DNA of 64,000 bases from Rhizoctonia solani (taxonomy: Eukaryota; Basidiomycota; Agaricomycetes; Cantharellales; Ceratobasidiaceae), in the NCBI RefSeq assembly GCF_016906535.1, contig NC_057379.1:1-64000 (forward strand), read 5' to 3'. How positions within the stretch are numbered: the stretch's first letter is position 1; every line of letters starts with the position of its first letter. The position numbers and the translations under genes were made by a program. Below the pieces are notes generated by a model. It did not search any database. It was not told the origin of the DNA and saw only the letters and a list, made by a program, of their open reading frames with translations. This document shows, in pieces, positions 22,761 through 33,649 of this stretch.

Positions 22761-24746
22761 ATGTCTACTGGAATTCCCACACTGATTCAGGAGGTGTATT
22801 GCGGGAGCTCACTGACGGCGGAAACAGTGACTCTGGACCCTGAAGCCCCGCGGTCAAAGAAAAGTCAAAATGGTACGTGACTTTCTTGCGTTAAATAATT
22901 CATTTATAATGCTCTGACTCTCAACACGTTCTTGCATTTGGTCTGTTGATCTTTACCTCACTTTAGAGGTGATTGTCCGTGCCCTGGATGGTTTTGTTTT
23001 TGTGAAGCATAACAAGTTGGTCTATCCCCGGTACCAAGATTCGACTCCTGAATGGTGGGAAGACGTACAGGCCTACGGGTACGTGACAGCGCTTGTGGGC
23101 CAGTTCAAGTTCTTTGTCTGGGCCGGGTTTATGGGCAAAGACTACTTGGACAAACATCTGGTTTTCATGTGTATAAAAGACATTGTGGGGATGGTGAAGG
23201 AATCAAGCCCTCACTGGCGATCTGGGTAAGTCATTGTGCTAATTTGTCAACTGGATACAACTCATGGTCGGACAGCTTTGAGGAGATTCTGTGGCTGGAG
23301 TCAAAGGCCGGATACAGCTATGCGCTGATGGAGCCGGATGCAATCTATGATGAGGTCAGGTGGGCTGAAGTGATTCAAAGCTGGACAAATCTGCCGCCAC
23401 CTCTAAGCCAGGAAGACCCAATGCTCTGCGAGGTGAACCAAGCCGGGCCACAGCCCAAGTGGTGGAAGGTCAGGGGCGGGAAGAGTACTTGGGAGTGGTT
23501 TACCAAACCAATCCGGGACGCAAAGGCAGGCGCTAAACGGAAAACAAACCAAGAGCAGCAAACATCCCGGAAGCGCAAGAAGGGAGGAAAGCAGGCCACA
23601 CCTTCCCCGTCCAAGAAAAGGGCAATCAGCCAGGATGTCGAGTACAGCCCTGGAAAAGGTGATCAAACTGATGATGATGATGTAACCTTTGATTGCAGCA
23701 AGTTGCGGCCGCGTAGATTGTTGGTTTGGTTTGCGGAGAGCCTACCAAGGCTCGATCCCACGGCCGCTAATGAAGATCCCCGGGATGACGAGGCAGAGGG
23801 AGCCAAGGTGCAGGCGCAGGGAAGGGAGAAAGGGAAGGAGGTAAGGAAGGATGACAAGGACAGTGACAAGGAGGAAGAAGAGCAAGAAGAGGGGGATGAG
23901 AAAGAGGACAAGGACAAGGAGGAAGCAGAGGACACAGAGAACAAGGAAGACAAGGAAGACAAGGAAGACAAGGAAGACAAGGAAGACAAGGAAGACAAGG
24001 AAGACAAGGAAGACAAGGAAGACAAGGAAGACAAGGAAGACAAGGAAGACAAGGAAGACAAGGAAGACAAGGAAGACAAGGAAGACAAGGAAGACAAGGA
24101 AGACAAGGAAGACGAGGAAGAAAAGGATGTGGGATGGGAGAGAGGGGAGAAGGAAGGCCAAGTTGTGGCCATGGAAGTTGACAAGGCGGACGCCGAGATG
24201 GATGCTGAAGGAGAAGACGAAGGCAAGGACGGTAAGTTATTTGCTTATATCTTAGCATATTTAACAATTTTATATTATTTGACACTAATGTTTTAATCAA
24301 AGTTGCCATGTCAAGTCCGCCTGGCAAAGCTACTTCCTTCAAGAAAATTCCTGACCCGGAAGCGGGTGAGTCAAATTTGGCAAAGCGTTGAGAACTATAA
24401 ACTAACGGATTGAAAGCTTCTCCTTTGCGTAAAGCATTGCCTGCCCCCGCGCGATTTGCGCGTACACCTACTCCGGGGCCTGAGCTTACTCCTCCTCCTG
24501 TGTCTCCCTCTAATCCGGCACCTTCCCCAGTCTCTGCGCCTCCAGAAACTTTGGGGTCTATCCTCACTCCTGCTCCTGCACTTCCCCTTGCTCCCGTGCC
24601 TTCTCTTGTTGCCGCGCCGGCTTGTACGTCTCCGCCTGCGCCATCCCAGGATCCGGCTTCTTCTCTGGCTCCGGCCTCCCCTCCAGCTCCAACTCCGACT
24701 CCCGCCCCAGCCCCAACCCCTCCTCCAGCCCTGGCTCCTGCTCCTT

Positions 24747-24780
<34 letters not shown>

Positions 24781-24922
24781 CGCTCCGCTCCGACTCCGGC
24801 TCCGGCTCCGGCTCCCACTCCCGCTCCTGCTCCTGGACCGGCGCCTGCGCCTGCGCCGCCATCTCCCATTCTTCCTGCATCTCCCGCCGGTCCCGCGCCC
24901 CCTTCTCTTGAGCCTCCCTTGA
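22761..24922 (+). CDS. W3: subtelomeric tryptophan-rich family protein with EDK and Pro-Ala repeats
   Basis: Exons 22761-22872, 22967-23225, 23276-24231, 24303-24365 and 24417-24922; 1896 nt, 631 residues, all joins in phase with GTACGT, GTAAGT, GTAAGT and GTGAGT donors. Exon 1 ends TLDPEAP; exon 2 has ALDGF...YP...WW...YGYVTAL; exon 3 opens [17 protein letters not shown]: a clear W1 paralog. After about 180 residues it turns into basic KRK-rich sequence (possible nuclear signals), then 19 perfect copies of a 9-bp unit coding Glu-Asp-Lys, then a Pro-Ala-rich exon 5. In exon 5 the (GCTCCT)n tract changes phase near 24780, so the reading switches from Pro-Ala to Leu-Arg; the frame that stays Pro-rich stops at 25116. 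A repeat-length change or an unseen intron may move the true end. Function unknown. Confidence 0.7.
23943..24113 (+). repeat. Minisatellite, 19 x 9 bp (AAGGAAGAC)
   Basis: Nineteen uninterrupted copies with no visible variants, in frame in W3 exon 3, coding Lys-Glu-Asp. Perfect homogeneity suggests recent expansion by slippage or unequal exchange. Confidence 0.95.
24680..24860 (+). repeat. Pro-Ala coding GC-rich simple repeat with a phase break
   Basis: CCNGCNCC / GCTCCT hexamer runs in W3 exon 5. Around 24780 GCTCCCGCTCCGCTCCGA breaks the hexamer register. Length changes here would switch the C-terminal frame. Confidence 0.7.
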
Positions 24923-26700
24923 CCGCTGTGTCTTCAGCTTCTGTGCCCGCCGGCACACCACCCCCAACCCCTCCCCCTGCGTCTACGAACGCCTCTGTGC
25001 CTGCAACTGTCACTTCAGTTTCAGCACCTATTCCCCCTGCCGGCTCCTTGCTTGATGCACAGTCAGTCCCAGATACATGTGAGTTTGATATGGACAATAC
25101 GACGGGAAGGCAATAAGGAGCTATTTTCTTGTATATTCTGTTTTTTTTTGTGAATTTTGAGGACTTGTTTTGATATAAAACGGTCCTACATGAACATATA
25201 TCTATTACATCCTGTTGCGGAAAAAAGCAATCCACATAGCTGAAATTTATCAAACATATGGTAGGCTACAAATATAATGTCATAGATTGGAGAGTACATA
25301 CATGTCATCATAGTAAGTAAATGAGTAGTTGCCCGTTTTGAAATGACCAGCCTGCTTTAAGCCTTGAAGTCCATCCCACAATGTCCAAGTCAACTTGCTT
25401 CATTTTGGTGAATCCAGTCTTGGGAAAGCTCCTGGCGACAAATTTGGTTAACCCAAGTGATAAGTATAATGACTGAAAAATGCGGAGTACGCGCTAAGGC
25501 TAAGAGCCACCTGGAATAGCGGGACCGTCAGAAACTAATTGTTGGTCGTGAGTAATTTTCTCAGACGTGTAACCCACTTCCCTCCTCAGGATTTTTCATC
25601 AGGGAGCTTTTCCCAATACATATTGGTGGTATTGGGGTGTCAACTGTTGGTTGATTAACCATCATTATCTTTCTGCCGTGGCCAATAATGGAAGATACTG
25701 TGCTATGACCAATAAGCGCTTTAGACCGGTTGGGTATCGGAGTCAAAAATGGATAAGGGTTATCTGTATCAGTCGATAGAAACTATAAATGAATATCCTG
25801 AGATGTATTTGGCGGTCTACACTGTCCTGCGCAAGACCTTATGAGTTGGTATGAAAGACAATAGAGCCTTTGCATGTACCCAACTTGTTGTTTTGAGGCT
25901 TTGTTTTATCAGCAAGTGCTTTATGTGAGCTACAAGAGAATGATGGCTTTCTCCAAATGTCTAATTGTTTATTGAGGAATAAAACGTTGCTTTCTATGTT
26001 GAAGATGAGCCACATAAATGTACTACTGACAAACATACGGGCAATACTAGGGGCACCTCCCATTATAGCCCTGGTCCTTCCAATTGCGTGTTGCTGCATA
26101 TAACCTTCCAGAGTCATAAAAGGTTGGATATAAATACATAAGTTTTCTGTTTATGATACGTTCATAATTTTCTCATATGCTGACGCTATCACTTTCTGAT
26201 TGGGATATCACAAAATCCCCTATGTTGCTGCTTAGAATCTGGGGTCTTGTAAAAGAAATGCTCAACAAATCTTTCACACGTAAATGGCAGAAGTTTACAG
26301 AGTTGATGAAACCACTAGTAGTGAGCCCAATGCGTGAAGATTGATACAATAAAGGATTGCCCATTATGATAGGGTTTTAGCCTGTTGTTTTGCGTAAGTC
26401 ATACACCATCCCCTGTGGTACTGGCTCACTTGATGAGCTACTAAACTAGTACAAAACCAACCCAAGTGTAAACTAAATATCATAAAGCGTCTACAACTCA
26501 AAGTCTTATTCCTGGTTTGAAGATAAATAATATTGTTTCAAACGGAGTAGGGTATTTTGAACAAGCAATGACTGAGTTCAAGAAGTCAAAGATCATATCA
26601 ATCAAAGGCTGGTGTATCAAGTGTAATCATGACACTTTAGCTACAGGTCTGGGCTACGAGTCAGCTGGGCCTGTTATCATGAAGAACAAAAAGGCTTCCA
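24923..26700. other. Intergenic region, no supported gene
   Basis: The first 190 bp may hold the alternative W3 end (stop 25114-25116) and 3' UTR with a T9 run near 25141. Beyond that I see only short unrelated ORFs and AT-rich sequence. About 26700-26836 may be former coding sequence of the minus-strand gene beyond the TRIM. Confidence 0.4.
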
Positions 26701-26841
26701 CGCACTACCACCAATATGAGGGTATTACATTAGTGATCACCAGCGCAAATTAACCTAGGGTTGCAAATCATCCAAGGCCCTCCTTTCAATGGTCCTACTT
26801 GTTGCGCAGATTTAGGCACGTTGCTGACCCCGGTTGACCAC

Positions 26842-27014
26842 TGTCCTGGACACGGTCACATGACCAGTACAAGTGGTTGCATGCTGGCCCAAGCCCAAAT
26901 TTGGGGGGTAGCAGGTGTAATCATGGGTTGTCAGCAGAGGAATAATAGGGCTCTATGGCTTAGTGGTCAAGCTGGTTCAATTCCGGCTAGTTCTATTTTC
27001 CTCTGTTTATGACA
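26842..27014. repeat. TRIM left LTR with tRNA-like A and B boxes
   Basis: 173 bp. TGGCTTAGTGG (26956-26966) fits the Pol III A box and GGTTCAATTCC (26974-26984) the B box; the latter lies in a stem GCTGG/CCGGC like a tRNA T arm, and TTTT follows at about 26992. Only 7 bp separate the boxes, too close for a complete tRNA, so this is a tRNA-derived or tRNA-like segment. A TCACATGA octamer occurs near 26856. Confidence 0.8.
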
Positions 27015-27103
27015 CTTGGTAGAACTTGGAAGGACACCAGTTCTATTCCCACCACGGGAAAAACTTTTCACAGGGGCGCCGCCCACCCAAAAAAGGGGGG
27101 CAG

Positions 27104-27276
27104 TGTCCTGGACACGGTCACATGACCAGTACAAGTGGTTGCATGCTGGCCCAAGCCCAAATTTGGGGGGTAGCAGGTGTAATCATGGGTTGTCAGCAGA
27201 GGAATAATAGGGCTCTATGGCTTAGTGGTCAAGCTGGTTCAATTCCGGCTAGTTCTATTTTCCTCTGTTTATGACA
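27104..27276. repeat. TRIM right LTR
   Basis: 173 bp, no differences from the left copy by eye, followed by target duplication ACCAC. Confidence 0.92.
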
Positions 27277-30090
27277 ACCACAAGTGGTTCTTGCCCGTGC
27301 CTATGGGTAACCAAGCCCAGTGTGCTGAGACATATTGTCTAGCGTCTTGAACCATCTGCGCTTGACTTGACTCAGGAAGGGCTAGCTGCATGGTGCAAAA
27401 CTCAACCACCACTCCCAAATTCAAAACACCTTGTTGCCTTTCAAGGTTCCCGGTGCTGCCTTGAATGAGCGGAAAAAGATGAGCCACGGTGGCATCCCAC
27501 TTGCTGAGATCAGCAGGAAACAAGTAGTACAATTCAAATGCTCTTGTGAGATTCTCCATGCTGGTGAAGAAGTCATGCGTTACTCCAGCAAGCTTGTTGC
27601 TGCCAAGTTGGCACCAAGACTCACGCGCTTGTGAGCGGTTAGGAGCCTTGTTCATGATCTGGATTGGATAATTGCTGATAATGTCCCAAAGCATATTCTT
27701 GAACGGTGAAGCGCTCTCTTGCTCTGCCTGATCTTCTTCTTCTGATGAGTACGTATCCTGATCTTGAGCATAATCGGGACCAGCAAGCGGGTTTGCTGTG
27801 TCATGGGTACTCCGGATCGTAACTAGTCTCTGCTTGTTTGATATTGGAGCCGCGCTTGAATTCTGTGCGCCGCTTTCCCAAGGGCAAGGGTCTTCATTGC
27901 GCGGTCGCTTTTGGAGATTCACTCCCACAATCTTGTTGAAAGCCATGATACTGCTCAACGATTGACCTTGAGGCCCAAGTAAGTAGAGAATGATTGCCTG
28001 GTCAAGAACTCGCTGCCTAGAAACACGCGGCTGTTTGTTTTTCTCAAAATGAATCTTGGGGAGAAACAGGGCGCCCAGCTTACGCGTGGGAACCAATTTG
28101 TTTCCCCTCATTTCTTTAACGCAGGCTGCATCATGAACCTGGTCCCAAGTCCCCCCAGAGGCTGGACGGTTCACCAGTGTATTCATCATGTATTCCATGA
28201 TGATGAGCAATGTCCCAGCCACGGCAAGCTGGTTGAGGGTAAACGTACGCCGAGCGTCCATCCATTGGCACATAACGCTTTTCATGGACGCAAGCCGGCA
28301 ACGTTTCCAGTGCCTACCAACAGATGAGTATTACTTCCACAGGGATGAGCAGAATACGTGCTTACCAGAACACATCACGGTCTAAAACATAGACACACCT
28401 CCGGAGCAGCTCATCCGGTATTCTCAAATGACAGGTGGGATAGCTCTCATACTCTACACAGGTCTCAATACGTAAGGCTACACCATGGTTGCAAGCCAAG
28501 TTCTCAAAGCTAGACATCAACCCGTTGATATGCGTGCTGAGCTCTTGATCCCATGACTCAAGCATTTGGATGGCGCTGGTTCGCTGTGCGTTCTGAGCTA
28601 GCGCAATGTTGTAGGTATTGCTTTTGTCGGTGGTGTAGATTTGCGCATAAGTGATACCGGTGTCTCCTGCTAGCCTACGGGGGATGGTCAAGCAACCGCC
28701 AGCAAGGGCGTTCAAGTGGGCAACTTTGTCCTTCTGGTAATGATTTCCTTGACCGCTAACAAGCTCTTCACAGCTTTCAAATGCTAAGCCGGTATAGTGT
28801 TGAAATAGAAGGGAGTGCATATCCACATCCGCAAAGGTACACTCCAATGGATTGTCCGGATTTGGCAAGATGGTGATCCGGGTGGCAATGTTGATGAACC
28901 ACATACCAGGCTCAAATAGAGTGGTATTGAAATGGCTGAGTATACCTTCGACAGCTTTCACCCTTGGGCTTTCTTGATCAACCTCAATTTCAACATCTGG
29001 AGACCATGTAAGCTTTGTTAGTGAGCAAATGGGACTCTGATAGCTATTCATGCATACCTTCATCATCACCCGTAGGCTCATTAAGCACCGTCACGGGGGG
29101 GACCTCTGGAGGGGGATGAACGCTGCACTCCCAATTCTTCACTCCTCTGAGCTTGTAGGACAAGAAAAAGTACCTGGCCCAGCGCAGCTTCTCAGTCTCC
29201 TGGATCATGGCTCTGGCGCAATCCAACCAATCCTGAATGTACTCGACATGAATGTCTCGACCAGTTTGCTGCGCCACGCCTCCACGCATGTCTTGACTCT
29301 TGCCTTGCTGGTTTTGATACTCTTTTCGCTTGGACTTGTGGCTTTGACTTCTGAACTTCTCGTCCTCATAGGTGCCAGGCCATTCTCGTACTAAATCCTC
29401 CAGGAGGGTTTGAAGAGCTGCTGGATGAAACGCCAAGTCGTAGAGCTGAGCCATTTGGGAGTCACCCAGGTACATGTTGTTACCGGTTGATCCCAAAAGC
29501 GGGAAGTGCAAGCGGAACATTCCATTATCTCCCAAATCCAAGAATCGAATGTTGGGCACTTTGTGTATATGCATTTCCTAAATCAAAGCAAAACATAGTG
29601 AGTGGTATGCTAATGATAATGAGTGTATGTGGGGATTGCTTACTAAAGTATGGTCATCCATCAATACTTTGACTGGCCCAATGTGGAGGTCAGAGGTAAG
29701 AGTATACGATTTGCTTCTCATCATGTAATACTTGACAGTCTTGAGAGTGGGTACAGGAATCAAAGGCATGTTTCTTGGAACAACGCCAATCATTGAGTCA
29801 ACATCCGCAAGTTGATGTACAGTTTGGTTATTCAGCGGGCGGCAATTGTTGAAGGTAATTTGAGCACGTCGCAGCCTCCTTGACTCCGGATCATAGAAAT
29901 GACTACACAAGCCAAACGCATCTCGGAGCTCAGGCGTTGACTCACGGTCCAAGCAAAGCCAAATTGCCAGCCACTCCCTAAGCGTCACCAGCTTGATCTT
30001 GGGTAAGTTCTTGTCAATCTGCTCCCTTTTATCAGTTTCAAAGGTTGCCTTGTCCTTGGTATAGTTTGGAGATGAATAGCGCAAAGACAT
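27269..30090 (-). CDS. Unrecognised 880-residue protein, four exons, 3' end altered by TRIM
   Basis: Complement of 27269-28313, 28366-28996, 29058-29577 and 29644-30090; 2643 nt, all joins in phase. Donors GTAAGC, GTATGC and GTAAGC; acceptors TAG or CAG; a CACTAAC branch site in the second intron. I recognise no domain. The sequence is soluble-looking with an acidic Ser-rich stretch (YSSEEEDQAEQES) around residue 720 and many Trp/Tyr/Phe-rich helices. The last three codons before TAA come from the TRIM LTR; before insertion the frame would have run on for about 36 codons into 26727-26836. The start region faces LTR-4 and, beyond it, the SNF2 gene. Without LTR-4 the two genes would be divergent with about 1.4 kb between starts. 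Confidence 0.72.
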
Positions 30091-31215
30091 GGTTGAGAAA
30101 AGCAGAAGGTACAAAGATCAAGAGGAGAGAAGTTGGTTTCAAGGTAAAACCCGTTAGTTAGATGGTCTTCTGTGAGCTTCAGAGTACTTATAATCAGTCA
30201 AACTAAAATCAGATGAACGACTGCACAAATAATGTTATTGGTCAAAAGGAATTTACCAAGACTGATTGTCATATCCACGGCCTCAGGTACAAACATAAGA
30301 GCAGTCAGCCATGCGAAATCCTGATTGATTAAACCATGATACCGTATCACCTGTTGCCATGAAATACATGGCAAATCTCATGTCAAACCAAGATCAGCAT
30401 TGATTGCATGTCCCCGCACTGCTGATCACATGTTGCATCAAGGTTGTGTGATTGCTCATAATGGTCTGCGCATGGATATCATTTACCAGGGTTGGGTGTG
30501 TCTGTCTTGCGTTTCTGTACTCAATAGGCTGTGTTTCACTACCGGACTGCGGAACTTGACAAAAGAGACTGTTTAATTTGAGCTGCCATAGTGCCTGTTC
30601 TAGAATGTGCCTGTCAAATGTTGGCACCAGCGGTGCGCCACAACCCTTAAGACCAGTACCTTAGGTCTTGACGCAAGCCTTTCAACAATGGAACTATTGA
30701 ACCCAATATTGCACTTTTTTCTGCAAGCACTGCTGATAAAGTATTTGCGTGCAAGCGTCCAGCATGACGTGAGCAGCATTTCTCCAATTGTGGAAAGGTG
30801 AGTAACAAAGTTAGGAAGGAAACATTGGATCTTAATAAGGTGACAAACCTTATTCCGCCACATGATAGAATTGATTAAAAACAAAATGAATTCTTGAAAC
30901 CGACAATTGAGTGAACATCCACGGTTGTTGTTCATCAAGCCTTCAAAAGAAAAGAACATATTTTATACAAGATTCTAAGGCACGGGGAATTGTTCCAAGA
31001 TGATCCAAGCCTTGCACTGAAACTTAATTTACCCCCGCATTTATCTTAGCTCAAACAATCTGCAATCTGACTGTCATCAGTTAATTTTGGCTGTGGGGGT
31101 TCCCACTTGAGAGAATCAAATGTAGATACAGACAGCCAAAGATTGAATACGGCTGAGATGCCTAATATGGGTAATGCCTTAGCTGAAAACTGCTTCCTTT
31201 AACGGTATTGATTGG
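30091..31215. other. Upstream region of the four-exon gene, no supported gene
   Basis: AT-rich intergenic sequence ending at the LTR-4 target site ATTGG (31211-31215). The right half of the former intergenic region is at 44165-44407. Short ORFs on both strands here have no coding character. Confidence 0.5.
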
Positions 31216-31805
31216 TGTTGTAGACACACTCAATACCAGGGAATTTATTCCCATTTTCTCGATTTTAAACGAAGGCAAACGGACAACATTTTTGATCACG
31301 TGACTTTGGCGCTTATATCATACGCTAAGCGCCAAGCCACGTCCCCTTCCGCGCTTACCTCAGCACTCAGCACACGTAGCCATCTCCACCTGGTGACATC
31401 ACTATGACACGTCAGTGACACGTATGCATGAGTAAGGCCAACTGCGGAGCGGGGTTCTTATTGGTTATAGTATTGCATATATTGTATTTGTAAATAGTTC
31501 ACCTCTGTAATATATAAGGAGGCCAACCAACCATGGTAACACCCAGGTCGATTACCTCTTGTTGCATCCCATACTGTACAAGGGCCTTACAGCCCAGCAA
31601 CCCCACTTAGTCACTCAGTCTACACCGCCTTAAGCGGCTTCTGCGTTGTACTTACATAGCTTGCCATTGCCCGTACGGCCTTGGTCATCGTAGTATAGCT
31701 GGTTGTCGTCGTAGGATAGCTTGCCACCGCCTTAAGCGGTTTTTACTTAGATACACCCGGCCGCAAGCGCCCTCCTCCTCGACGTCCTTACAGACGTCTA
31801 GGACA
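31216..31805 (+). repeat. LTR-4 5' LTR
   Basis: 590 bp; TCACGTGA near 31296, TATATAA near 31511, RNA-start stretch AGGTCGATTACCT at 31545-31557. Confidence 0.92.
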
Positions 31806-31807
31806 CT

Positions 31808-31820
31808 AGGTAATCAACCT
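31808..31820 (+). promoter_or_regulatory. LTR-4 self-priming primer-binding site
   Basis: AGGTAATCAACCT, two bases inside the LTR end, pairs with LTR 31545-31557 at 12 of 13 positions. Confidence 0.62.
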
Positions 31821-32298
31821 TAAGTCGGTTGCAAACCGTGCCCACCAAGCACTCCCACTCAGATCCAACAAACAAGAAGGCCCCCTGTACTAGCACGAGG
31901 GAAATCAGGTGATTGGACTCGCCTTTTGCTGTCAATAATCAAACCAGCGTCGGTCCCACCTAGTACCAAATTGCTACAAGGCAGACGGGTTCTAATTGTC
32001 CGCGTACCAACGGTCACCGCACCTTTTGTCAGCGGAACTAGTCAGCAGATCCACCCGCTTGCAGAAAACCCGTCCCACATCACGCCCGTACACGGCAGTT
32101 GATTGGTTGATAGGGACTGTCCAACGCTAGGCGGTTGACGCAAGTTCTTAGCGCCAGTACAATAAAGCAACCCATAAGTCCTGATATAGGCACCCCCTCT
32201 CCCATATTGCCCATCATTACTTCCCGCACCCCTCTTGCGCTTCCTCCCGCGCTTCCCAGCGCACCGCTTCCCACCAAGGCCGCTCTTATCCCCATGAG
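31821..32298 (+). other. LTR-4 leader
   Basis: Untranslated. Shares blocks with the LTR-2/3 leaders: CTGTACTAGCAC, a TACCAAATTGCTA block, AACGCTA (32123-32129) / TAGCG (32149-32153), and ATAAGTCCTGATATAGGCAC. Confidence 0.65.
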
Positions 32299-33649
32299 AT
32301 GGCAACCCACTCCCGGAGCTCCGCTCGTCCCTTGTCCCCTCTCAATCAAGGAGAGCTGGGACCCACTCTTCCGGCAACTGCCAATGAGTCATCAAGCCTT
32401 GAACCTGAGGTTTACGGGGAAATCTCCCTTGGACAAGCAATCTCCCTTATCCTGGGATTGCAAAATCAAATCCTCCAACTTGAGCGGGAACTCAAAGAAA
32501 CAAAAGAAGCAGCAAAGGAAGCCCAAGACTGGATGGGCGCAGTTGATCAAACCCTCACTTGCATCAAGGCTAGGGGTGGAGCCCCCACACACCAGAAGAC
32601 CGGAAACCTCCGGCAGTCAAGGCCACGCCCAGGCCCCTACCCAAAACCGACACTTTTCCAGCGCCTAGTGCGCCCCTCGTCTCCTGGGCCGTCCCCTCCA
32701 AAGCTCCCCCCGCCTTCGCGCAACCAACTCCCGTCCGAGCTCCCCTGCAAGTCCATACTCCCCCTCCACCTTTGCCTATCCGCCTCTGTTCCCCCCAAGT
32801 CCCACAACCAGCGGCCCCTGTAGCCGCTTATCAAACCCCTGTCAAGGTAGACCACCCTGACGCCTATACAGGGAAAATAGGGAACAAAGCCCGCCAATGG
32901 CTCACGCGGATGTTGGCATGGGTACGTCTAAACCAGAGGATGTTCCCAACCGATCAGGAGGTCCTGTCATTCCTCCTTATGAATATGAAGGACGTGGCAG
33001 GAGCCTGGGCCCACCCCATCTTGACCAACTAGGGTCCCACAGGGCCCTAATCCAATTGGTCGACAACTTCAGGACGGAGTTCTTGGCCGCATTTGGTAAC
33101 CCGGATGCTACGCAAGCCGCTGAGCGGCAGATCACCCACCTCACTCAGACAGGCACCTGTGCTGAGTATATCACAAAATTCAGGACCATCGCCATGGACC
33201 TGGATTGGAACGACGCCGCCCTCTGTGGGCAATTTGCATGAGGCCTCCACTGGGAGGTCAGCCGCCTCATCGCCACCCAAGAGCGGCGCCCAACTACCCT
33301 CCTGGAGCTGCAGAACGCAGCCCTGGTCATTGACAACGCCCTCCGCGAGGAGCGTGCCAGCCACCCGCCTAAGGGTAGTAAGTCTGGAACTTCCTCCACC
33401 CCCAATAGGGGGGCAAGTACCGGCCAACAGGCCACAAGACCAGGACGCCTCTCCAGCAATCCCAATTTTGTCTCCGAGGAGGAACGGAACCGCCGCAGGG
33501 CCAAAGGCCTCTGCATCAAATGCGGTAAGGCAGGCCATAAATTTGCGGAATGCCGCACTGGCTGGAAAGCCACACCCAAGGAGGAAGGTGTCAAGAAGGA
33601 AGCCGCCAAGATCGGCGAAGAATCTGGACCCAAATCGGGAAAAGACTAA
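32299..33649 (+). pseudogene. gag: LTR-4 Gag, frameshifted and with a nonsense codon
   Basis: ATG 32299. Frame changes near 32770 and near 33018 (one base missing relative to LTR-5), and a TGA at 33239-33241 replaces the Arg before GLHWEVSR. The CCHC knuckle CIKCGKAGHKFAEC and the GGGAAAA slip site at 33637-33643 are preserved. Ends TAA 33647-33649. Confidence 0.85.
33637..33643 (+). promoter_or_regulatory. LTR-4 -1 frameshift heptamer GGGAAAA
   Basis: Reads G GGA AAA GAC TAA in gag phase; the -1 frame leads straight into protease. Confidence 0.68.

Larger units (their letters stand above)
26842..27276. mobile_element. TRIM-type miniature LTR retrotransposon, 435 bp
   Basis: Two identical 173-bp LTRs (26842-27014, 27104-27276), ends TGTCCTGG...TATGACA, flank an 89-bp interior. 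The interior starts CT then TGGTAGAACTTGG, a tRNA-type primer site, and ends with a polypurine tract AAAAAAGGGGGGCAG. Target duplication ACCAC at 26837-26841 and 27277-27281. No coding capacity, so it must be moved in trans. It lies at the 3' end of the minus-strand gene at 27269-30090 and supplies that gene's present stop codon. Confidence 0.92.

Noticed and set aside
23663..24567. Long minus-strand and other-frame ORFs (Ser-Leu, Leu-Val-Phe, Cys-Leu-Pro repeats) over the W3 minisatellite
   Set aside because: A 9-bp repeat keeps all frames open; only the plus-strand EDK frame joins to exons with paralogs.
26947..26996. Complete tRNA genes in the TRIM LTRs
   Set aside because: A and B boxes are only 7 bp apart, there is no anticodon arm and the acceptor strands do not pair. 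Treated as tRNA-like segment.
26842..27276. SINE pair rather than a TRIM
   Set aside because: TGT/ACA ends, primer site, polypurine tract and one 5-bp duplication around the whole unit show an LTR structure.
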